NCBI GenBank assembly: GCA_913064955.1
Contig: CAJYBK010000005.1
Span: 1 to 34,209 of the forward strand
Direction of reading: 5' to 3'
DNA from: an uncultured Flavobacteriales bacterium
Lineage (GTDB): Bacteria > Bacteroidota > Bacteroidia > Flavobacteriales_D > Parvicellaceae
DNA length: 34,209 bases
In this document: positions 1 through 9,300 of the stretch, piece after piece
Layout of the letters: each line of letters opens with the position of its first letter
Position numbering within the stretch: position 1 is the first letter of the stretch
Position numbers and translations under genes: made by a program
The notes under the pieces: generated by a model
The model's input: the letters and a program-made list of their open reading frames with translations, nothing else
Told to the model about the DNA's origin: nothing
The model's database searches: none

Positions 1-1416
1 CGCTAAGTACTTATTACCTAGTCTAGCCAAATTCATTGCTTCAGAAAGCGCCTCTCTAAGTTTGAAGGCTTCTATTGCTTCTGCAACTTTTTGAGGGATA
101 GCAGCCATATCGGCTAAAGCGTCTATGTCTATTTGTTGTAAATCGTTTTGAGCTGGAACATTACCGTCATAGTATTTATGAGTCAACACCAAAGTTCGGT
201 TTACAAAATTTCCAAAAATATCTGCTAATTCGCTGTTGTTTCTTTGTTGAAAATCTTTCCAAGAAAAATCACTGTCCTTGCTTTCGGGAGCAATTGAACA
301 AAGTACATACCTCAAAACATCTTCTTGTCCTTTAAAGTCCTCTAAATACTCATGGCCCCATACCGCCCAATTTCTCGAAGTGCTTAATTTCTGACCCTCC
401 AAGTTAAGAAATTCATTAGCAGGCACATTATAGGGCAGAATATGGTTTCCAAACATCTTCAACATGATTGGAAATATAATGGTATGAAACACTATGTTGT
501 CCTTGGCTAAAAAATGAATAAGTTTAGTATCTTCATTTTTCCAAAAGTCTTCCCAATTTTTATTATTGTCTTTTGCCCATTGTTTTGTAGCAGAAATGTA
601 TCCAATTGGTGCGTCAAACCAAACGTACAGTACTTTTCCTTCACCTCCTTCAGATGGAACAGGAACACCCCAGTCTAAGTCTCTTGTCATTGCTCTTGGC
701 CTTAAACCTCCTTCAATCCAACTTAAACATTGACCAATCACTTGGTTTCTCCATTCTTTAGGGTAATGGTGCTGCTTCCCATCTAAAACACCGTCTTTTA
801 TCCACGCTTTTACCCACTCTTCATGCTCATCCATAGGTAAGTACCAATGAGATGTTTCCTTCAGCACGGGTTTATTTCCGCTCAAAGTAGAGGTGGGGTT
901 TATTAATTCAGTAGGACTTAAATCACTCCCACATTTTTCGCATTGATCTCCATAAGCCCCAGGATTTTTGCACTTCGGACAATCTCCAATGATATATCTA
1001 TCCGCTAAAAATTGATTAAACTCTTCATCATAGTATTGTTCGCTTGTTTGTTTGACAAACTTACCTTCTTCTTCCATTTGTTTGAAATAACCAGCAGCAG
1101 TTTCTTTATGAAGATCAGATGAGGTTCTATGGTAAATATCAAAACTTACCCCCAACTGGCTAAATACTTGGTCATTCATTTCATGAAACTGATCAACAAT
1201 TGCTTGTGGCGTAGTGTTATCTTTTTTAGCTCTGATAGTAATCGCAGCACCATGCTCATCTGATCCGCACACAAAAGCCACATCTTTATCATTGGAACGT
1301 AAATATCTGGCATAGATATCAGCTGGGATATAAACACCGGCTAAATGCCCTAAATGTAAAGGTCCGTTAGCATAGGGAAGGGCAGCAGTTACAGTATATC
1401 TTTTTGGATTCTTCAT
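1..1416 (-). CDS. metG: Methionyl-tRNA synthetase, C-terminus cut by window edge
   Basis: Charges tRNA-Met with methionine in the cytoplasm. The visible 472 codons read without a stop from an ATG at 1416 to base 1. The class I HIGH motif appears as HLGH at residues 21-24 after the typical start [21 protein letters not shown] zinc knuckle follows (CPKC and CEKCG, about residues 140-165). The KMSKS loop is present as KLSTS in the stretch [16 protein letters not shown]. The anticodon-binding domain has started when the sequence runs out (EFLNLEG, then [16 protein letters not shown] and the helices after it). A full-length bacteroidotal MetG is longer and often has a C-terminal tRNA-binding domain; that part lies outside. 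The gene diverges from the PKD protein at 1571 and has its own -7 box at 1436-1443. Confidence 0.97.
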   Translation of the reverse strand, partial: MKNPKRYTVTAALPYANGPLHLGHLAGVYIPADIYARYLRSNDKDVAFVCGSDEHGAAITIRAKKDNTTPQAIVDQFHEMNDQVFSQLGVSFDIYHRTSSDLHKETAAGYFKQMEEEGKFVKQTSEQYYDEEFNQFLADRYIIGDCPKCKNPGAYGDQCEKCGSDLSPTELINPTSTLSGNKPVLKETSHWYLPMDEHEEWVKAWIKDGVLDGKQHHYPKEWRNQVIGQCLSWIEGGLRPRAMTRDLDWGVPVPSEGGEGKVLYVWFDAPIGYISATKQWAKDNNKNWEDFWKNEDTKLIHFLAKDNIVFHTIIFPIMLKMFGNHILPYNVPANEFLNLEGQKLSTSRNWAVWGHEYLEDFKGQEDVLRYVLCSIAPESKDSDFSWKDFQQRNNSELADIFGNFVNRTLVLTHKYYDGNVPAQNDLQQIDIDALADMAAIPQKVAEAIEAFKLREALSEAMNLARLGNKYLA

Positions 1417-1435
1417 GGTTAAATAATAATGCGTG

Positions 1436-1443
1436 CAAATATA
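1436..1443 (-). promoter_or_regulatory. Bacteroidota -7 promoter box for metG
   Basis: On the minus strand this reads TATATTTG, an exact match to the TAnnTTTG element of the Bacteroidota primary sigma factor. The predicted transcription start is near 1430, giving a leader of about 14 nt. No good -33 TTTG was found at the usual distance. Confidence 0.6.
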
Positions 1444-1570
1444 AGGGAAAACTTAGTTTAAGGAAGGCGCAACCTATTCGAATTAAAACGCGTCTCAACA
1501 AACAAGTAAAGTTTTTGTTTTCCGCTTGTGTATTTTTTTTTAAACAAATGGAAATACTTTTTAAGTTTAC

Positions 1571-4324
1571 ATGATTAAAATTATAATGATGAATACATCC
1601 TCTACTATGTTGAACCTTAAATCTTTGTGTTTAATTTTTGTGTCATTTATTTACATAAATTCCAACGCCCAAGTAACCGTTAATAATACGAATACGGTGG
1701 AGTGGTATGTACAGAATGTACTTTTGGGAGCCAATGTAAGCGTAAGTAATATTACTTATAATGGAACCGCTTTGAACGCGCAAGCTGCTCAGCCGTCTGT
1801 TGGAGAATTTACCAACCCTGGTCTTCAGGTAGGGTTACCCAATGGAATGATTATGGGAACTGGTGATGTTCAAATGGCAAGTCAAGGAAATGTTGGAGGC
1901 GGATCAGGACTTGGAAATACAGGGCCTTCAAATTCAGCTAATGATGCTGATTTAAGCACCTTAGTGGCGGGAACTCAATTTCATAAATGTATTGTTGAGT
2001 TTGATTTCATTCCAACAGGAGATTCAATTTCTTTTAATTACATATTTGCTTCAGAGGAATATGAAGAGTATGTCTGTTCGGAATTTAATGATGTATTCGG
2101 GTTCTTTCTTTCAGGACCTAACCCTGGTGGAGGAAATTATACAGGGTTTAATGTTGCCAGAGTACCAAGTTCATTGTCCCCTGTTGCTTTTACAAACACC
2201 CCCGTTGCCATTAATACCATAAACCCAGGTGTTGCTGGAGCGAATGGTACTGTTTCAGAGTGCAGTGCTATTGATGTTAACTGGGCTTCTTACAGTATTT
2301 ATTATACACCTAATACTGGAACTTCTTATGAGTACGATGGAAGAACAGTCCCTCTGCCTGTTGCTGTACCTGTTGTTTGTGGAGATACGTATCACATCAA
2401 ATTAGCTATTGCGGATATTGGAGATGGACTTTATGATTCCGGAGTGTTTTTGGAAGCAGGTAGTTTTTCTTCGAATGGAGTTTCAGCGGCTAATGCAACC
2501 GCTCCGGGTGATGTAACTTTATGTACTACGGATTTAACAATGGATTTTAGTGCAGGTACAGACCCCGCCCCTGATAATTACTGGGACTTTGGGGATGGGA
2601 TAGGCACCTCCACACTCCCAGATCCATCATACACATACTTGGATACTGGATACTATCAGGTGATGTATATAGCATCCTCAACAACCGGAAGTTGTTATTC
2701 AGCAGATACTGTATATTTTGACGTGAATTTGATTTATCCGGAGCAATTCAATGCACAGTTTAATATTCCTCCTATTGATCCTTGCGATGGCATGGATAGT
2801 TTGTTGGTTAGTTTAGCCTTTACGGGTACTGGTGCAGATTCTATAGTTTGGGATATGGGAAATGGAACGATTTTCTCAGACTCCTTGTCAGTTGATTATT
2901 ATTACACCAATCAAGGCGTATATACAATAACAATGACGGCATTTGATAATACTTGTAATAACCAACAGTCATTTACGGAAACGTTTGATTACACAACTAC
3001 ATTCTCAACTGCTAATGCAGTAGCACCACCAGATACAAGTTTTTGTGGGCCACCGCCATACGATTTGGATTTTACCGCTACCTCAACAACTCCGGATCAC
3101 TACTGGGATTTTGGTGATGGAACAGGAACATCAACTCAAGCAAATCCTTCATATACATTTATAACCTCCGGGAATTATGACATTATGTATGTGGCGATTG
3201 ACTCAACTACTTGTAATATTGCCGATACAGTTTATTTTAATGTGGATATACTGCAGGCAGAAGAATTGTCGGCATCCTTTAACCTACCTGTTGTTGAACC
3301 ATGTACTTCACCAGATAGTGTGGAAGTAAATCTGGCATTTACTGGTACTGGTGCAGATTCCTTATCTTGGGACATGGGTAACGGAACAGTATTCTCAGAT
3401 GTTAATAATGTTGATTATTATTATACGTCTCAAGGAACTTATACAATTACAATGTCTGCATGGGATTTTCAATGTAATACTTTTGCTACATTTACAGATG
3501 TAGTTGATTTTAACACTTCTTACACCGCGGCCACTGCTGATGTTCCGGAAGATATATTTTTATGTACGTCTCCTTTAGATGTTGATTTTTCTGCAGGAAA
3601 CACTCCTCCACCAAACAGTTATTGGGATTTTGGAGATGGAGTAGGGACATCTAATCAAACGAATCCAACGTACACTTATGGGTCAACAGGAGATTATCAA
3701 GTGATGTACGTAGCGATCGATTCTTCTACGTGTAATATTGCAGATACCGTGTACTTTGATGTTACTCTGGCGCAAGCGGAAACTTTTTCTGCAACATTAG
3801 GTTTCGTTCCTCCACCGCCTTGTGGAAACGACAGCTTAATTGTGGATCTTGCGTTTACAGGTTCGGGTGCTGATTCCATAGTTTGGAATATGGGTAATGG
3901 AGATATCTTTTATACAAACGCGGTGGTTTATGCTTATACTGTGCCAGGAGAATACACCATATCAATGACTGCTTATGATAACTTATGTAATAATGTAGAA
4001 ACAATTTCCGAAACGGTAACGTTTGCTGGGGAAGTTGTTAGTATTGCTGATGTGCCAAATGTTTTTACACCGAATGGAGATGGTCAAAACGATATTTTGA
4101 AAATAATGAGCATCGATCCAAGTGCAGAATTTAGCATGACAATCTACAACAGATGGGGTAAAAAAGTATTTGTGTCCGAATCTAATGGAGACTTTTGGGA
4201 TGGAAGTAGTCGACTAGGAGGAGAGTCTCACGCAGGGACTTATTACTATGAGGTTATTTATAGAGACATTTGCACTGACGAAGACAAGTTAAAAACAGGA
4301 TACGTGCAATTAATGAGAGAATAA
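1571..4324 (+). CDS. Secreted choice-of-anchor L / PKD-repeat protein with T9SS type B sorting domain
   Basis: Likely a large cell-surface or released protein exported by Sec and then by the type IX secretion system. Order of parts: signal peptide ending near SNAQ (residue 34); a choice-of-anchor L domain (about 38-300; DFIPTGDSISFNYIFASEEY); three tandem copies of a two-module PKD-like unit (about 307-823); and a C-terminal T9SS type B / gliding-associated sorting domain (about 826-917; VPNVFTPNGDGQND, IYNRWGKKVF, GTYYYEVIYRD). Function beyond this is unknown; such proteins are often adhesins or matrix components. The ATG at 1571 lies one base after a TAAGTTTA box, so the real start may be the ATGATG at 1586/1589, which still leaves a complete signal peptide. 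It stands alone between a divergent metG and a strong terminator. Confidence 0.9.
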   Translation: MIKIIMMNTSSTMLNLKSLCLIFVSFIYINSNAQVTVNNTNTVEWYVQNVLLGANVSVSNITYNGTALNAQAAQPSVGEFTNPGLQVGLPNGMIMGTGDVQMASQGNVGGGSGLGNTGPSNSANDADLSTLVAGTQFHKCIVEFDFIPTGDSISFNYIFASEEYEEYVCSEFNDVFGFFLSGPNPGGGNYTGFNVARVPSSLSPVAFTNTPVAINTINPGVAGANGTVSECSAIDVNWASYSIYYTPNTGTSYEYDGRTVPLPVAVPVVCGDTYHIKLAIADIGDGLYDSGVFLEAGSFSSNGVSAANATAPGDVTLCTTDLTMDFSAGTDPAPDNYWDFGDGIGTSTLPDPSYTYLDTGYYQVMYIASSTTGSCYSADTVYFDVNLIYPEQFNAQFNIPPIDPCDGMDSLLVSLAFTGTGADSIVWDMGNGTIFSDSLSVDYYYTNQGVYTITMTAFDNTCNNQQSFTETFDYTTTFSTANAVAPPDTSFCGPPPYDLDFTATSTTPDHYWDFGDGTGTSTQANPSYTFITSGNYDIMYVAIDSTTCNIADTVYFNVDILQAEELSASFNLPVVEPCTSPDSVEVNLAFTGTGADSLSWDMGNGTVFSDVNNVDYYYTSQGTYTITMSAWDFQCNTFATFTDVVDFNTSYTAATADVPEDIFLCTSPLDVDFSAGNTPPPNSYWDFGDGVGTSNQTNPTYTYGSTGDYQVMYVAIDSSTCNIADTVYFDVTLAQAETFSATLGFVPPPPCGNDSLIVDLAFTGSGADSIVWNMGNGDIFYTNAVVYAYTVPGEYTISMTAYDNLCNNVETISETVTFAGEVVSIADVPNVFTPNGDGQNDILKIMSIDPSAEFSMTIYNRWGKKVFVSESNGDFWDGSSRLGGESHAGTYYYEVIYRDICTDEDKLKTGYVQLMRE
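2489..4039 (+). repeat. Three tandem copies of a ~520-nt bimodular PKD unit
   Basis: Within the T9SS protein, units begin near 2489, 3011 and 3530 (periods 522 and 519 nt, 174 and 173 residues). Each has a canonical YWDFGDG PKD module followed about 88 residues later by a variant W(D/N)MGNG module. The first type occurs near residues 336, 511 and 683, the second near 426, 599 and 771. Each WDFGDG module opens with a Cys and ends with a Cys shortly before the YF(D/N)V strand. Confidence 0.85.
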
Positions 4325-4350
4325 GCCCTTCAAGTTAAGCAACAATATAT

Positions 4351-4380
4351 AAAAGCGATGGCATTGTCATCGCTTTTTTT
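4351..4380 (+). terminator. Rho-independent terminator after the PKD protein
   Basis: Perfect 10-bp stem: AAAAGCGATG at 4351-4360, loop GCATTGT, then CATCGCTTTT at 4368-4377, running into a T tract to 4380. It separates the PKD gene from radA. Confidence 0.9.
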
Positions 4381-4427
4381 GTTTCAAATTTTATCAAAAA
4401 CGTAAAAGATTTACGGAGTATTGAAAT

Positions 4428-4435
4428 TACCTTTG
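4428..4435 (+). promoter_or_regulatory. -7 promoter box for radA, 4 nt before the ATG
   Basis: TACCTTTG matches TAnnTTTG exactly and ends only four bases (AGTC) before the radA ATG at 4440. Transcription would start at or next to the start codon, giving a leaderless or nearly leaderless mRNA. Confidence 0.6.
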
Positions 4436-4439
4436 AGTC

Positions 4440-5798
4440 ATGGCTAAAATAAAATCAGCATATTTCTGTCAAGGTTGCGGACATGAATCTCCTAAATGGC
4501 TTGGCAAATGCCCCTCTTGCAATGAATGGAATTCCATGGTGGAAGAGGTTGTTCAGAAGCAATCTGCTTCGGATAAACTTTTCAGTGATGCACCTAAAAG
4601 GTCTACACCGCATCGTATCGATGAGGTTGTATCACTGGAAAAGAAAAGGTTTATGCTTTCGGATAATGAATTTAATCGGGTGCTTGGAGGTGGTTTAGTC
4701 GTTGGATCGATTACATTAATTGGAGGTGAACCAGGTATTGGAAAATCAACCTTACTATTGGACATTGCGCTTAACAGCGGCTTAAAGACATTATATATCT
4801 CAGGAGAGGAAAGTGAAGAGCAAATTAAGTTGAGAGCAGAAAGAATAGGTTCCGAGACCAATGATTGTTATTTACTCACGGAGACAAACATTCAAAATAT
4901 TTTGCATCATAGCAAGGAGTTGCAACCACATGTAATTATTGTAGATTCTGTTCAAACAGTTCATACCGCCACCATTGAGTCTTCCCCAGGAAGTATATCA
5001 CAAATCAGGGAATGTACAGCAGAGTTGTTGAGATATGCTAAAACTACAGGTATTCCAGTCATTCTAATTGGGCATATCACCAAAGACGGAGCCATAGCAG
5101 GACCAAAAGTTTTAGAACACATGGTAGATACAGTTCTTCAGTTTGAAGGAGATCGTAATCATGTTTATAGATTACTACGAAGTGTTAAAAACAGATTTGG
5201 CAGCACTAATGAATTAGGGATTTATGAAATGTCATCTGCTGGGATGCGTCAGGTAGAAAACCCAAGCGAAATCCTAATTAGTAATTTTGATTCTCAATTA
5301 AGTGGAGTAGCTATTGCCTCTACCATGGAAGGAAATAGACCAATGTTGATTGAAGTTCAAGCTTTAGCATCAACTGCTGCATACGGTACTCCTCAAAGAT
5401 CATCAACCGGGTTTGACTTAAAAAGACTCCATATGCTATTGGCTGTTTTAGAAAAAAAGTGTGGATTTAGAATTGGCCAGAAAGACGTATTCATCAACCT
5501 AGCAGGAGGAATTAAAGTAGACGACCCTAGCATTGACTTGGCGGTGGTTTGTGCTATTCTTTCTTCAAATGTAGACATTGCAATAGAGGCCAAAACCTGC
5601 TTTTCGGCTGAGGTAGGACTATCTGGAGAAATTAGGCCCGTGCCTAGGGTAGAGCAACGAATTAGCGAAGCAGAAAAGCTAGGTTATAAAAGAATTTTTA
5701 TTTCAAAACACAGCAAAGGAATTACGCAAGATCAGTTTAAAATAAAATTGGTTGCTGTTTCTAAAATCGAAGAAGTATTAAAGCATCTATTTGGTTAA
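4440..5798 (+). CDS. radA: DNA repair protein RadA (Sms)
   Basis: A RecA-like ATPase that helps process recombination intermediates and extends strand exchange. At 452 residues it has the family's usual length, and all landmark motifs are present. These are an N-terminal zinc finger (C10-x2-C13 and C24-x2-C27), Walker A GEPGIGKST at residues 96-104, the RadA-specific KNRFG motif at 250-254, and a C-terminal Lon-protease-like domain without a protease role (about 290-452; GLSGEIRPVPRVEQRISEA). The ATG at 4440 places the zinc finger at the usual distance from the N-terminus. The thioesterase gene starts 9 nt after the stop, so the two are probably co-transcribed. Confidence 0.98.
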   Translation: MAKIKSAYFCQGCGHESPKWLGKCPSCNEWNSMVEEVVQKQSASDKLFSDAPKRSTPHRIDEVVSLEKKRFMLSDNEFNRVLGGGLVVGSITLIGGEPGIGKSTLLLDIALNSGLKTLYISGEESEEQIKLRAERIGSETNDCYLLTETNIQNILHHSKELQPHVIIVDSVQTVHTATIESSPGSISQIRECTAELLRYAKTTGIPVILIGHITKDGAIAGPKVLEHMVDTVLQFEGDRNHVYRLLRSVKNRFGSTNELGIYEMSSAGMRQVENPSEILISNFDSQLSGVAIASTMEGNRPMLIEVQALASTAAYGTPQRSSTGFDLKRLHMLLAVLEKKCGFRIGQKDVFINLAGGIKVDDPSIDLAVVCAILSSNVDIAIEAKTCFSAEVGLSGEIRPVPRVEQRISEAEKLGYKRIFISKHSKGITQDQFKIKLVAVSKIEEVLKHLFG

Positions 5799-5803
5799 CT
5801 TAG
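5796..5803 (+). promoter_or_regulatory. Possible -7 box overlapping the radA stop
   Basis: TAACTTAG is one mismatch from TAnnTTTG, overlaps the radA stop codon, and ends four bases before the thioesterase ATG at 5808. It has the same geometry as the radA and holB boxes. It could be an internal promoter, but a one-mismatch hit may be chance. Confidence 0.3.
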
Positions 5804-5807
5804 CTAA

Positions 5808-6236
5808 ATGCAAAATATTACAGATGTTCCAGTCAACGCAATGCAACTGAATCTGCGCTTAGACTGGAGCGAACAGGACACCTTTCTTCATATTAATAAT
5901 GTGGCTTATTTTAAGTACACTCAAGCAGCAAGATTACAATTGTTGGAAAAAGTAGGACTGGTGGAAATGCACCGAAATGAAAACATCGGGCCCACATTAG
6001 GTAATACTCAGTGCAAATTTATCAAGCCATTATTTTATCCAGGAACCATCACCGTGCACACATACATCAAAGAAATTAAAAATACTAGTTTCGTCATTCA
6101 GCATGTAATTACGAATGACAAGAATGAGGTTGCTGCAAAAGCGGAGGATGTAATAGTGGTGTATGATTATAGCAAAGAGAATAAGGTGAGCATTCCGCTT
6201 GAAACACTTCCATTACTTAAACGTTTGATGCCTTAA
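5808..6236 (+). CDS. Hotdog-fold acyl-CoA thioesterase (4HBT / YbgC type)
   Basis: Predicted to hydrolyse an acyl-CoA thioester; the substrate cannot be read from the sequence. The 142-residue length and the segment around D24, H28 and N30-N31 (SEQDTFLHINNVAYFKY, then the AAR helix) fit the 4-hydroxybenzoyl-CoA thioesterase family, where the Asp near the N-terminus is catalytic. In many family members the motif is ETDxxGHVNN, so the spacing fits. A beta-strand-rich second half (FYPGTITVHTYIKEIKNTSF, VAAKAEDVIVVYDY) completes the hotdog. It follows radA by 9 nt and probably shares its transcript; no functional link to DNA repair is implied. Confidence 0.85.
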   Translation: MQNITDVPVNAMQLNLRLDWSEQDTFLHINNVAYFKYTQAARLQLLEKVGLVEMHRNENIGPTLGNTQCKFIKPLFYPGTITVHTYIKEIKNTSFVIQHVITNDKNEVAAKAEDVIVVYDYSKENKVSIPLETLPLLKRLMP

Positions 6237-6346
6237 TTATGGAAATGTTTTTTTTTCGCATCTCTACTATATCAAATTGAACCCTATTTACTTGTAATTG
6301 TATCAAGGGTTAAACTATTAATTACTTCTAGAAAGTTCAAATTAGA

Positions 6347-6354
6347 TATATTAG
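6347..6354 (+). promoter_or_regulatory. Near-consensus -7 box, 4 nt before the A2M gene
   Basis: TATATTAG (one mismatch from TAnnTTTG) followed by CCCT and then the ATG at 6359. It has the same four-base spacing as the radA and holB boxes. Confidence 0.4.
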
Positions 6355-6358
6355 CCCT

Positions 6359-9300
6359 ATGAAAAGTATTCTTACCCTCATTATTTCTTTGTTTATTATA
6401 AGTTCGTTATCCGCTCAGAACATTACTGACAATAAACTGTATGGGCTTACCTATAAGATTTATCAACTCGACAGCACACAGGCTAGAGTTTTGTATGCTC
6501 AAAAGAGGGTGACCGATACAGTAGACTTATTTACAAATCTTCACAGTGTTCAATATGCGGATAGTATTTTTGATAAAACCAAACTACCAAAGGGTCACTA
6601 TTTAATAGTTAAAGCAGTTGGTACGAATGTCAATTATGAAACATATGAATCAGAATATTTTCAGATTAGAACATATGGATATAATGGGGAGGCATGGATT
6701 TATATTTCAGATTACAAAGGAAACATTCTAAAAGAGGCTGTTTTCACTATCAAAGGAGAACGATACAATTATAGAGATGATTGTAATTGTTATCCAGTGC
6801 CGGATTTAAAAGGTAACGGATGGGCAAAAATTGCATTTGAGGATCAATATACCTACATCAATATTGACGGATATAAGGCGCCAAAAGACATTTATAAGAA
6901 CACTAAAAATAAATACAAAAACAAGGTGTTTTCTACAACTAGAATATTACCTGGATACATCGCTTTTAATCAGCCTAAATATCATTTGGATGACACTGTA
7001 AAAACAAAGGCCTTTTTAGTGAAAGAGAATGGAAAGCCATGGAAAAGGAAAGTGAAGTTTAAGGTTTACGATACTCAAGACGGCAATAAACTAGCGTTTT
7101 CAAAACTACTTTCTCCTGTTACAGAAGGAGCTTTTGTTTATGATTTTCCTATACCAGACACTTTTGATATCGATCGTTCATACAAAGTTCAGTATACCAC
7201 CAAAAAAGGAAAGTTATTAAAGTATGATCATTTTAAAGTGGAAGATTATCAATTAGGAAATACAACTTATACGGCTTCACAACAAAAAAACACTTATTAC
7301 ATTGGAGAAAAACCAACATTAATCCTAGAAGGAAAAGACGCTAACGGCCTACCCCTCTTGGATGGAAGGGCAGAGATAAAGGTGACTTTCAACAGCCTAA
7401 AAGAGCACTATCGCGACACACTTTTTGTAGATAATGATTGGTATAAATCTTTTTATGAAACTAAGGTACTGCTAGATGTTTCGGGCGCCACTTATGTTGA
7501 AATACCTGATTCTATTTTTCCATTGGGCAACTGCTCTTACAAGGTTAGTGTCAAAATGAACAATTCAGAAAACGAGCCCAAGTATTTCAATTTTAACTTT
7601 GTTTATGATGCTATTGCTGAGCATTATGATCTTCATCTTGATGGCGATACAATAAAAGCGGAGTACTTCTATAACTCTGTTTTAACCAAAGAGTGTAAAG
7701 GAACTTTACAGACCTACTACAACAATACACTAATTGAAGAAAAAGAGATAAGTTTTCCTCATTACGAGAAGTTAAACTATGAATCTACCCACTATGTTTT
7801 AAAAGATCAACTTGGTAAACAAATTGGTAAGTTGACCAGTCCTAATAGAATTAATTCATTGGTTTATCCAATAGGTAGAAGAACACACGATTCTATTCAG
7901 ATTTCGTTTCATAACGAAATATCACTACCCATAAGTTGGCAGATTTATAAAGGAAAGAAGAAAGTAGCTGGTGGCAGAGGAGTAGAGTTAAATTACGCAG
8001 TTAATGACGAGAGTTTAGAGTCATATTATATCATTTATACCTATCGATGGCAAGACAAGGACTTCTTTTTGGAAAAGGGCTTTCATATCAAAGAAAAACA
8101 ACTAAATGTAGAGGTAGACCAGCCTGAAACAGTATTCCCAGGGTCTATTGTGCCTATTACTGTGGCGGTAACAAACTACAAAAATGAACCTATGCAAGAC
8201 GTGAACTTAACGGCTTGGTCAGTCAATATGAAGTTTGGTAATATACCATCACCAAACTTGCCTTATTTTGGTCTAAATCACCACACAATACTACGACCAT
8301 TTAATGTTAATTACGGAAGGTTTTATGTACAAGAAACAACACCGATTAAAGATAAACACATTGCTTTATTAGATTTATATGACACCCCTTATTACCGTTT
8401 TATTTATAACGAAACTGGTGTGGACCAAGAATACGATTCAATAAACTCTGATTGGAGTGAGTTCACACCCTATGTATATACCAATGGTCAGATAGAAAAA
8501 GTGTTTACGGTATATGTAAATGACGAACCAATTTATATTGATGACCCTAATATTTATCAAGTACTCTCGTTCAAGAAAAAGCCAGGTAAATACGACATTA
8601 AGGTTAGGACTAGAGATCATATTTACAAAATAAAGAATGTTGAATTGAAAAAATCAATGAAAACCTTCGTCTGTTTAAACTCTGATAGCGCTTTACAAAA
8701 TAAAGATGTTGAGTACATCAAACTAGACTCTATTCCTTTTATGATGCCGGAAGAGGATATGTTGATGTCGAAGATGCTGGTGGTCAACCTCCCTAGAAAC
8801 GGTGATATATATCTCGAACAGGATAGTCTAGTAATTAAGGTCCCAAGAAATTTAGCCGCCAGGTATTATGATCAAGATTTCGGTGCTTATCAATACTTTG
8901 GCCCATTTAAGAAAGGTAAAATTAACATTACAGACCCTTACACTGACACTACATATTCGTTTAAATTTGAGCCTGGTTATTTGTATTCATTTACAAAAGA
9001 CACCAGTTATGTTTCTCAAACGATTGTTTATCCCAATCCTTTAAAGTCTTTCTATCCAAATACTTATACAGGTCATTGGTTTTTTCAAACTAGAAGTTTT
9101 ATCGTGCCAAAAGTGAAAGTGCCAGTTGTTGACCCAAAGATTGATTTTAAGAAAAAAGTCAAACAAGAAATCAGCAGAAAGCCTAGAATGCACCCGTTAC
9201 TAAAAACGAGGTATCATCAAGGAAACTATAATCAACATAGCTGTCATTTTACTGTATACAATCAATCTGGTAAAAGCGTAGTTTGGACGGGAATATTTAG

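Noticed and set aside
6279-6315. Inverted AACCCT / AGGGTT sequence upstream of the A2M gene
   Set aside because: Only six paired bases with a loop of more than 20 nt and no T tract; likely chance.
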